NCBI GenBank assembly: GCA_027076245.1
Contig: JALTKC010000199.1
Span: 1 to 5,805 of the forward strand
Length of the DNA: 5,805 bases
Direction of reading: 5' to 3'
Origin: Gammaproteobacteria bacterium
GTDB lineage: Bacteria; Pseudomonadota; Gammaproteobacteria; GRL18
The notes under the pieces are model-generated. The model was not told the DNA's origin. It was given only the letters and a program-made list of their open reading frames with translations, and did no database searches. Shown in pieces: positions 1 through 5,805 of the stretch; within the stretch, counting starts at the first letter, position 1; every line of letters starts with the position of its first letter. The translations under genes were made by a program, and so were the position numbers.

Positions 1-36
1 CTGGAAAATCTTCTGATCCCCGATATTCTGGCCTGA
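1..36 (+). CDS. Possible C-terminal tail of a convergent plus-strand gene (partial)
   Basis: From base 1, plus-strand frame 1 reads eleven sense codons, LENLLIPDILA, and then TGA at 34-36. The codons (CTG, GAA, ATC, GCC) resemble those of the neighbouring genes, and the peptide would suit the end of a soluble protein. If real, this gene converges on the antiporter gene, whose TAA is at 61-63, leaving about 24 bases between the two stops. Eleven codons are too few to identify a family or prove coding. Another plus-strand frame stays open to a stop at 54-56, and one minus-strand frame is also open. I see no clear terminator hairpin in 1-60. Confidence 0.22.
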   Translation: MENLLIPDILA

Positions 37-60
37 CGATTACTCCGGCTAATTAAATGA

Positions 61-1710
61 TTAAGTTGATTCTTTAGCAGGCTCTTGTTCAGACAGTTCC
101 GGTAAAAACTCACCGTTATTAAGCAGATTATGGCGAACATGTTCTGCAAAACCAATCCCGGCTTCTGAATAAAAATTATACACTTCATCAACACCGGCCT
201 GTTTCAGTACATCAACATCCTCATCATACAATGCAATTGCAGCCACATGACCTTTAAAGCCCATTTCCCGGAGTTGTTTTAAAGTAAACAGGTTTTTTTC
301 CCGCTGAGGCAGGTTTAAAAAGATCATACGTACACCGTCCAGATTAAGCTTACTCCAGAAGTCCTTATCCATTACATCTGCATAAATAATATTTTTTTTA
401 TCTTTTTCATGCTGTGCATAAACCCCGGCATCAAAATCTACACCAATTACCTTCCCCGGAAAATAGTAATTGAGATCATTGTAAACCCCGGTACCAATAC
501 GTCCCATACCAAATACCACAATACTGGCTCCGGCCACGTCAACCGGCTTTTCATCATCCAGCCGTTCCTCTGACTGCCAGGTGCGGAACCTTTTTGAAAA
601 GCGCCCGTATATTTCATGGGCTCGTGCATTGAGCGGTGAGGCAATAATAAAGGTCATGGATAGGGCTATGGCGATACTGAGCAGCCAGGAACTGTCCATC
701 CAGCCGTTCTGTACACCTATAGTACCGACAATCAGACCAAATTCGGAATAGTTGGCCAGACTCATGGAAGCCAGAAATGATGTCCGGCTGCGCATTTTTG
801 TTTTAACCAGCAGCCAGAAGAACAGAAATACTTTAGCAAACATTAAGAGCGATAAAATTCCGGCAATCAGCAGATTTTCCACTGAGGGATCACCAGAAAG
901 ACCGATATTGACAAAAAAGGCAACCAGGAACAGATCTTTAAAGTTATAGAGAGTTTTTGATACTTCCGTGGCTTTAACATGCGGAGCCAGCAGCAGACCG
1001 AATATCAGCGCACCCAGATCCGCTTTCATACCGACTATTTCAAATAAAGCCGCTCCACCGGTGGCCAGCAGCAGGCTGTATAGTACCAGAAGTTCACCAT
1101 GCTCTACCTGATCCATAATCTTATACAGAATCGGTCGTAACAGCGGCAAGCCAACCAGTGCCAGCGCCCAGATACTGGGCAGTTTTCCGGTCGATGCCGA
1201 CAGAAATATGACCGCGAAAATATCCTGTACAATCAGAATCCCGATGGCTATCTGGGCGTATAAGGCCATCATTTCATTTTTACCTTCCAGCACCTTAACC
1301 GCAAATACGGTACTGGAAAAACTTAAAGCAAAAGCAATTAATACACCGCTCCACAATGACAGTCCCTGAAAGGCACTGAGCCCGGATTGCTGCAGAAGAA
1401 TAAAAATACCGGTATAAACAATAATGGTTATCAGCATATGGGAGCTGGCTACGCCCCATATCTGCACTCTCAACAGGCTTTTCAGGTTCAGTTTCAGTCC
1501 AATGGTGAACAGCATAATAGTCACACCCAGATCAGCAATTTCTCTGAGCGCCTCGGTACTTTCAACGCCATAGAACTTGAGCACAAAACCTACACATAAA
1601 AACCCCACCATAGGCGGCAGGCCAATACGATAGGCTACAAAGCCGAATACAAAGGTCAGTATCAGCCAGCCTGTTTCTGCTAAGGTAATTGAAATCCAGC
1701 TTAGTTCCAT
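61..1710 (-). CDS. Kef-type CPA2 cation:proton antiporter with C-terminal TrkA-N (NAD-binding) domain
   Basis: A 549-residue inner-membrane protein of the monovalent cation:proton antiporter-2 family, related to KefB/KefC. Residues about 10-365 form the hydrophobic Na+/H+-exchanger domain, with roughly a dozen membrane segments. The QDIFAV motif (162-167) matches the Q-D motif of Kef transporters, making D163 the likely ion or proton site. Residues about 394-515 form a Rossmann fold: VVFGMGRIG (398-406) carries GxGxxG, and VIGVDFD (421-427) ends in acidic residues that favour NAD(H). The tail is polar, with no TrkA-C domain. It is shorter than E. coli KefB and KefC (about 600 residues). The Kef regulatory loop sequence HALES is only partly recognisable here as HVKATE (244-249), so glutathione gating cannot be assumed. 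The ATG at 1708-1710 follows AGGGA (1716-1720). The gene starts 29 bases after the MCE gene, so co-transcription is likely. The family is clear; whether K+ or Na+ is exchanged is not. Confidence 0.9.
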   Translation of the reverse strand: MELSWISITLAETGWLILTFVFGFVAYRIGLPPMVGFLCVGFVLKFYGVESTEALREIADLGVTIMLFTIGLKLNLKSLLRVQIWGVASSHMLITIIVYTGIFILLQQSGLSAFQGLSLWSGVLIAFALSFSSTVFAVKVLEGKNEMMALYAQIAIGILIVQDIFAVIFLSASTGKLPSIWALALVGLPLLRPILYKIMDQVEHGELLVLYSLLLATGGAALFEIVGMKADLGALIFGLLLAPHVKATEVSKTLYNFKDLFLVAFFVNIGLSGDPSVENLLIAGILSLLMFAKVFLFFWLLVKTKMRSRTSFLASMSLANYSEFGLIVGTIGVQNGWMDSSWLLSIAIALSMTFIIASPLNARAHEIYGRFSKRFRTWQSEERLDDEKPVDVAGASIVVFGMGRIGTGVYNDLNYYFPGKVIGVDFDAGVYAQHEKDKKNIIYADVMDKDFWSKLNLDGVRMIFLNLPQREKNLFTLKQLREMGFKGHVAAIALYDEDVDVLKQAGVDEVYNFYSEAGIGFAEHVRHNLLNNGEFLPELSEQEPAKEST

Positions 1711-1715
1711 AGTAA

Positions 1716-1720
1716 TCCCT
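1716..1720 (-). promoter_or_regulatory. Shine-Dalgarno site of the antiporter gene
   Basis: The minus strand reads AGGGA five bases upstream of the ATG at 1708-1710, inside the 29-base gap after the MCE gene. The site supports this start and shows that the antiporter can be translated without coupling to the upstream gene. The gap contains no stem-loop with a T run that would end transcription. Confidence 0.6.
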
Positions 1721-1739
1721 GTTAAAGCAGCTGACTAAA

Positions 1740-4700
1740 TCAGTTCTGCTGTGTTTCCCTGCTTAAAGGAATAATTGGATTCCACTTCAGCCATTGGGGC
1801 TGAGGCTCATCATGTAATATATAGTAACTGCCTTCGGACAGTTCCCTGCCCATAGCAGCATTATCCGGAGTGGCAAAAGCAATACCGCCGGAAAGAACAG
1901 ACTCTACCGATTCTGTTCTGATTTTAGAACTGCCGAATAAATTAATATCCATAGAGATACCGCTGGCATTCCAGAAACGGCTGTTTTCCCGTAGCAATGG
2001 CCGGAATCGTTCACGAATCGTAAGATGTATTAATATCTGATCCGAGGTATCAGCCAGTTCATAGCCCACCACTTCACCCACTTTAATCTGGCGATAATAA
2101 ACACCATCGCCCACTTTTATTGAACCCAGACGACTGGCGGTTAAGTGAATATTAAAACCATCTGCAGACTGTTTTTTAAGTGGTTTTTCTTTATAACCGA
2201 TAAAATAATCGCTAAAAGCCCCCCTGACCGGTTCAAGCCGCAGAAAATTTCCTGTAATTAAGTTACCCACATTTTTAATTTTAGCCAGACCCAGTTCAGC
2301 CTTGACAACCCAGAACCTGGAGTCTTTACCCAGTAGCGGCTTAATCTGTTCACTAAGTTCCAGAGTGACATCAACTTTCCCGGCATCTTTTCGGCTGAGT
2401 TTGACAGACCTGACCTTGCCTACCTCAATATCATTATAGATAACCTTACTGCCGTAAGATAAGCCTTCTACCTTATCAAACTGAATCGTAACATAAAATG
2501 CATTGATTTGTGCTGCCTCATAATCATCAAATAATTTGTATTCAGTACCATTGCGAACTTTATGTTTGCCGCTGCCTGGCTCATAGCGGGTATCATTGTA
2601 TAAACCAATGCCGCCCTTAAGAATACTTTTGACCGATTCGGTACGAACACTCAGGCCCGATAGCCCCATCTCTACCTTAAAGCCGCTGGCATTATAAAAA
2701 CGTGAATGGGCTGTCACCAGATTCATATATCGGGGATGAATGTAGATCAGGATATTGATACTTTTTCCATCTGCAGCCAGTTCATAATCCTGTACATTAC
2801 CAATTTTAATCCTGTGGTACATAACCGGTGCACCAATACTGATCGAGCCCAGTTCTGAACTGTTTAATTTTAAATGCAGTCCTGGATAACTGGCATCCAG
2901 CGGCGGTTTCGTCATGCTTACCTTAAAACGGTATTTTTTCTTTTTGCTCTTGCCCAGTCTCAGAGTAATATAATTACCGGACAGCAGGGTTTCCAGGTTT
3001 TCCACACCGGTAATATCAAATTTAGGACGAACCATCCAGAACCGGGTATCTTCCACCAGCCCAAAATCCGCAATGGGATCCATAATAACCGTTGCAGTCG
3101 CCGTTTCCTGACCGGTATTAGGGGTGATCTTTTTTATCACACCCAGCACAATACCTTTATAAATAACCTTGGTAACACCCGCAGTCAGTCCGGTGGTATC
3201 ATCAAAGATCAGTGACACCTCAATACCGGCTTTGGCATCATCAAAACTGTCATAGAGCTGAAAGACATCTCCGTTTTTGGCGTTTACTTTGCTTTTTTTA
3301 TAAACCGGCGTATAAAAAGCAATCCCACCTGAAAGCAGAGAAGTTACTGATTCGGTGTTTATTTTTAATCCTGTCAGCCCGCCTTTAATTTCCAGCCCGC
3401 TGACATTATAAAAACGGGTGGATTGAGTCACCAGAGGAGCAAATTCCGGCTTAATATAAGCCTGTAATAACACCTTTTCAGTATCCTCTGATAACTTAAA
3501 CGACTCAATTCTGCCCACTTTAATATTTTTGTAATAAATCGGGGTATCTTTGGTCACAGAACCCAGTTTATCTGTTTCAATTGTAAAGTGCAGCCCTGGC
3601 ACACTGTCCGGCAACGGCGGGTCGGACTCATAAACTTTAAATTCATGGGTTTTCTTTCCAACAGCAGAAGGACGCAGCTCAATATAATTTCCGGCTAAAA
3701 GAGCATCCAGACCACTGATCTGCAACAAACTGACACTGGGTTTTACAATCCAGAACTGGGTGTTTTCTGTCAGAATATCCGCAACCAGAGGAGACAACCT
3801 GGCCACATTAATGCTTTCATTGTTTTTTTTATCATAGGCAAAACGCCCCAGGCGACCAACCACCTGACCCTGATATTTGATTTTGGTCTGGTTAGCTGCC
3901 AGCGACTCAATATTTTTAAAACGCAAGATAACAGGAACACCGACACGGGCACTTTCAAAATCATCATACAATAAAAATATAGAACCATGTTTGGCTTGTG
4001 GTGCCGGTTTTTCATCCAGCGGTGTGGTAAAGGCAATACCTCCTACCAGCAGGGAAAGCAGAGATTCGGTTTGAACCTTTACACCGTTTAATCCGGCTTT
4101 AATGGTAATACCGCTCACGTTATAAAAACGGGAATTTTCCTTAACCAGATGAGCATACTCAGGGCGGATCACAACCCAGGCGTGTATTTCAGAATCATTT
4201 TCTTCCAGGGTATAGTTTATAACCTCTCCCACAGGGATCTGCTTATAAAAAATAATCGTACCTCTGTCCACAGAGGCCAGTTGGTTCAGACGCAGTTTAA
4301 TATGCAGTCCCGGTGTTTTCCCCGAAGGCGGTGGTGCTCTGTCCAGAGCCACAAAATCTCTTTTGCTGGTTTCACTTTTGTCAGGCTCCGTTTTTTCAGA
4401 GTCTATGGCTATATAACGACCTTTTAAAATAGTATCCAGACCGGATACACCGGACAGGGAAACACGCGGTTCTACCACCCAGAATTTGGCTTTTTCATTC
4501 AGGTAGGGTTCGGTGCGTTTATCCATTTCAATATGCAGTATGACATGCTGCAGATCATCGGCCACTTCATAGTTTTTTACAACCCCGGTGGTAATCCCCT
4601 TATAGAAAACTTTAGTTTTACCTGCCTCAATGCCTTCGGCAGTCGGCACTTTTAAAGTAATCATAATGCCGGCACCAAGATAACTTTCAACTATCAGCCC

Positions 4701-4820
4701 AAGTCCAATCAGTAATGCTACAATCGGCAGGATCCAGACCGGTGAAAAACCGCGCCTGGAATTTACTTTGGGACGTGCCAGTGGTACTGAATTTAAATTT
4801 ATTTGGTCATTATCACTCAT
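1740..4820 (-). CDS. letB: LetB (YebT)/PqiB-type multi-MCE-domain lipid transport protein, eight MCE domains
   Basis: A 1026-residue periplasm-spanning protein. A short polar N-terminus with basic residues (RRGF) precedes one membrane anchor (about 28-45); the rest should be periplasmic. I count eight MCE domains: about 52-140, 171-265, 295-383, 409-503, 533-621, 646-741, 775-863 and 887-983. Odd domains share an FW(V/I/M)V core (from 114, 356, 594, 836) and a GxYI-like end. Even domains share RF(Y/W)N(V/A)SG and TES...GGI. In E. coli, LetB hexamers stack seven MCE rings into a hydrophobic tunnel that carries lipids between the membranes. The lack of a long C-terminal coiled coil argues against PqiB. 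I chose the ATG at 4818-4820 because it forms an ATGA overlap with the upstream stop and follows a weak GGGA. An in-frame GTG at 4833-4835 would add five residues. The gene follows the LetA-like genes, its expected partners. The family is certain; the ring count comes from reading by eye. Confidence 0.95.
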   Translation of the reverse strand: MSDNDQINLNSVPLARPKVNSRRGFSPVWILPIVALLIGLGLIVESYLGAGIMITLKVPTAEGIEAGKTKVFYKGITTGVVKNYEVADDLQHVILHIEMDKRTEPYLNEKAKFWVVEPRVSLSGVSGLDTILKGRYIAIDSEKTEPDKSETSKRDFVALDRAPPPSGKTPGLHIKLRLNQLASVDRGTIIFYKQIPVGEVINYTLEENDSEIHAWVVIRPEYAHLVKENSRFYNVSGITIKAGLNGVKVQTESLLSLLVGGIAFTTPLDEKPAPQAKHGSIFLLYDDFESARVGVPVILRFKNIESLAANQTKIKYQGQVVGRLGRFAYDKKNNESINVARLSPLVADILTENTQFWIVKPSVSLLQISGLDALLAGNYIELRPSAVGKKTHEFKVYESDPPLPDSVPGLHFTIETDKLGSVTKDTPIYYKNIKVGRIESFKLSEDTEKVLLQAYIKPEFAPLVTQSTRFYNVSGLEIKGGLTGLKINTESVTSLLSGGIAFYTPVYKKSKVNAKNGDVFQLYDSFDDAKAGIEVSLIFDDTTGLTAGVTKVIYKGIVLGVIKKITPNTGQETATATVIMDPIADFGLVEDTRFWMVRPKFDITGVENLETLLSGNYITLRLGKSKKKKYRFKVSMTKPPLDASYPGLHLKLNSSELGSISIGAPVMYHRIKIGNVQDYELAADGKSINILIYIHPRYMNLVTAHSRFYNASGFKVEMGLSGLSVRTESVKSILKGGIGLYNDTRYEPGSGKHKVRNGTEYKLFDDYEAAQINAFYVTIQFDKVEGLSYGSKVIYNDIEVGKVRSVKLSRKDAGKVDVTLELSEQIKPLLGKDSRFWVVKAELGLAKIKNVGNLITGNFLRLEPVRGAFSDYFIGYKEKPLKKQSADGFNIHLTASRLGSIKVGDGVYYRQIKVGEVVGYELADTSDQILIHLTIRERFRPLLRENSRFWNASGISMDINLFGSSKIRTESVESVLSGGIAFATPDNAAMGRELSEGSYYILHDEPQPQWLKWNPIIPLSRETQQN
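1806..4667 (-). repeat. Four tandem two-domain (A+B) MCE repeats within the LetB-like gene
   Basis: The coding sequence is built from four imperfect units of about 230-243 residues, at roughly 3939-4667, 3225-3938, 2499-3224 and 1806-2498. Each unit is an A-type MCE domain, a linker usually containing PP and then PGLH (PGLH from residues 170, 408 and 646; degenerate DGFN at 887), a B-type MCE domain, and a second linker with an LYD-like motif (residues 284, 522, 763; LHDE at 1002). Short DNA matches persist: the plus strand reads ttataaaaacg near 4120, 3410 and 2694 at the same point of the first three units, and the fourth unit differs there. This pattern indicates growth by duplication of domain pairs. 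Confidence 0.8.
4817..4820 (-). promoter_or_regulatory. ATGA stop/start overlap coupling the second LetA-like gene to the MCE gene
   Basis: On the minus strand, the TGA of the PqiA/LetA-like gene (4817-4819) shares bases with the ATG of the MCE gene (4818-4820). A weak Shine-Dalgarno-like GGGA lies at 4830-4833, nine bases before the ATG. This arrangement suggests translational coupling, so that the membrane protein and its MCE partner are made together. It also decides the start in favour of the ATG over the GTG at 4833-4835. Confidence 0.6.
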
Positions 4821-5461
4821 GCTTTGTAATCCCACAGCAAACGGGTATCAAAACTACTGGCTGCCAGCATGGTCAGAACCACCACCGTCCCAAACGCGGT
4901 GGCTGCCGGCCCGGCGGTAATTTCTGCAACCCCGGTAATATGCACCAGTGCCGCCAGTATAGAAATAACAAAAATATCCAGCATAGACCAGCGCCCAATA
5001 AACTCAATAAACCGGAACATTATAATACGCTGTCGATCCGTCATATTTACTTTATATTTAAGTGAGAACAGGATCAGCATAATACCAATCATTTTAAACA
5101 GGGGCACCAGGACACTGGCCACAAACACAACAAAAGCCACCGCATGAGAGCCCATCTGCAATAATAAAATTACCCCGCCCATAATAGTGGACGGTTCATC
5201 CACCCCAAAGTAAGCGACATTCATAATCATCATGGTATTGGCGGGAATGTATAAAATCATGGAGGCAATTAAAAAAGCCCATGTACGGTTAATACTGTCG
5301 GGTTTTCTCTGATGCAGTACCGCACCACAGCATTGACATTCCTGCTCAGCCTCAGGAATACAGCGATGTACCTTATGACATTCTGTACATAATACCAGCC
5401 CGGCTTCCTTACCGGTTGTTATTTTATCTGGCAGAACCGGCGTAATGATTTTACTGGCCAT
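4817..5461 (-). CDS. pqiA: PqiA/LetA-family integral membrane protein, second half-unit, complete
   Basis: A 214-residue inner-membrane protein matching one PqiA domain. E. coli LetA (YebS) and PqiA each join two such domains in about 420 residues. The cytoplasmic-type N-terminus carries a zinc-ribbon-like cluster: CTEC (25-28) and CQCC (42-45), with an extra Cys at 34. Likely membrane segments are at about 61-80 (containing the family's YIPAN, 71-75), 106-133, 161-178 and 184-202. Other family hallmarks are LVPLFK (118-123), GRWSMLDIF (156-164) and a C-terminal SFDTRLLWD (203-211). LetA is the inner-membrane partner that is thought to pass lipids to or from the LetB tunnel, and the downstream MCE gene fits that role. 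The ATG at 5459-5461 follows GAGGAG with 8-base spacing and overlaps the previous stop as TAATG. The older name, paraquat-inducible protein A, does not imply that this copy responds to paraquat. Confidence 0.93.
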   Translation of the reverse strand: MASKIITPVLPDKITTGKEAGLVLCTECHKVHRCIPEAEQECQCCGAVLHQRKPDSINRTWAFLIASMILYIPANTMMIMNVAYFGVDEPSTIMGGVILLLQMGSHAVAFVVFVASVLVPLFKMIGIMLILFSLKYKVNMTDRQRIIMFRFIEFIGRWSMLDIFVISILAALVHITGVAEITAGPAATAFGTVVVLTMLAASSFDTRLLWDYKA

Positions 5462-5805
5462 TAGCAGGGCTCCTCACGGGTTTTTCGATCCAGCAAAGCA
5501 TCCCATACTTCATGAGGATTCAACGAAGTAGTTGCCAGGATAGTACTCAGTAACAGAGCCGCATAGGCCCATAAACCAAACCCAGGATAAATGTCTGCCA
5601 TAGACAACAGTTTAACCACAGAGACTATGATCCCCAGCATATACACATCCAGCATGCCCCATTCTTCCATTTCATGATAGAGGCGGAACGACCAGAGTAA
5701 ACTTTTATGATAAAAGTTCAGAGTAATACTCAGGGTAACATAACACAGAAGTAATAAACGAAACAGGGGAACCAGACAACTGCTGAGAAAGGTGAGTATA
5801 GCCAC
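5461..5805 (-). CDS. pqiA: PqiA/LetA-family integral membrane protein, first half-unit (N-terminus outside the window)
   Basis: The last 114 codons plus the stop of a PqiA-domain membrane protein; the frame is open to the window edge. The GTG codon at 5803-5805 aligns inside a membrane segment of the family, so it is probably an internal Val and not the start. The visible part has membrane segments at about 2-29, 51-68 and 77-93 (numbered from the edge). It matches the second LetA-like protein segment by segment: LVPLFR (11-16) against LVPLFK, EWGMLDVY (48-55) against RWSMLDIF, and SLNPHEVWD (94-102) against SFDTRLLWD. About 100 residues are missing, presumably including an N-terminal cysteine cluster. 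It likely pairs with the second half to form the equivalent of two-domain LetA. It ends with TAA at 5461-5463, sharing one base with the next ATG. Confidence 0.9.
   Translation of the reverse strand: MAILTFLSSCLVPLFRLLLLCYVTLSITLNFYHKSLLWSFRLYHEMEEWGMLDVYMLGIIVSVVKLLSMADIYPGFGLWAYAALLLSTILATTSLNPHEVWDALLDRKTREEPC
5470..5475 (-). promoter_or_regulatory. Strong Shine-Dalgarno site for the second LetA-like gene
   Basis: The minus strand reads GAGGAG eight bases before the ATG at 5459-5461, inside the last codons of the preceding gene. With the TAATG stop/start overlap, it shows that the second half is translated as a separate protein from a genuine start. This argues that the two LetA-like frames are not one gene broken by a frameshift. 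Confidence 0.65.

Noticed and set aside
1711..1739. Possible terminator between the MCE gene and the antiporter gene (CAGCTG palindrome)
   Set aside because: The palindrome is only six bases with no loop and no T run after it, so it does not make a terminator.
2874..3215. Plus-strand open frame of 113 codons opposite the MCE gene
   Set aside because: It lies wholly antisense to conserved MCE domains, has no convincing ribosome site, and its translation (rich in His, Gln, Arg and Asn) shows no family motif. It is a by-product of the minus-strand codons.
4149..4427. Plus-strand open frame of 92 codons
   Set aside because: It is antisense to MCE domains 1-2, has low-complexity composition, no conserved motif and no promoter evidence.
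4821..4835. GTG start for the MCE gene that would add MGLQS
   Set aside because: It is possible, but the ATG at 4818-4820 makes a classical ATGA overlap and has a GGGA at a usable distance. The extra residues overlap the last codons of the upstream gene and add nothing recognisable.
4715..5147. Two overlapping plus-strand frames (116 and 92 codons) opposite the second LetA-like gene and the start of the MCE gene
   Set aside because: Both are antisense to well-conserved coding sequence with recognisable PqiA motifs, and neither translation resembles a known protein.
4817..5805. The split LetA read as a frameshifted pseudogene
   Set aside because: The second half has its own well-spaced GAGGAG, an ATG, an intact N-terminal cysteine cluster and all family motifs. 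The first half ends naturally just after its conserved C-terminal motif.

Overview
The window reads almost entirely from the minus strand as one compact gene run. In transcription order (right to left) it holds: the 3' part of a PqiA/LetA-family membrane protein gene (5461-5805, cut by the window edge), a second complete PqiA/LetA-family gene with a zinc-ribbon-like cysteine cluster (4817-5461), a large single-pass MCE protein of the LetB (YebT)/PqiB type (1740-4820), and a Kef-type CPA2 cation:proton antiporter with a C-terminal Rossmann domain (61-1710). The junctions are very tight: TAATG (1-base overlap), ATGA (4-base overlap) and a 29-base gap. No terminator is visible between genes, so a single transcript is likely; its promoter would lie beyond position 5805.

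The first three genes together form a lipid-transport system of the LetAB (YebS-YebT) type. The PqiA/LetA proteins are the inner-membrane component. The MCE protein is anchored in the inner membrane and should assemble into a stack of hexameric rings that bridges the periplasm. Two things differ from the E. coli reference. The LetA component, one two-domain polypeptide in E. coli, is here two separate genes. The LetB-like protein carries eight MCE domains by my count, against seven in E. coli LetB and three in PqiB. The eight fall into two alternating subtypes, giving four tandem two-domain units. No PqiC-like lipoprotein gene follows, and the protein has no long C-terminal coiled coil, which favours LetAB over PqiABC.

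The antiporter is a CPA2 member related to KefB/KefC but altered at several Kef signature positions. Its link to lipid transport is only positional.

The organism is most likely a gammaproteobacterium, or at least a diderm proteobacterium, with moderate to slightly low GC. This rests on the LetAB-type system, the Shine-Dalgarno sites and the gene style; I cannot name a genus. Every stretch longer than 60 bases is coding. The left 60 bases hold no certain gene; the first 36 may be the tail of a convergent plus-strand gene.
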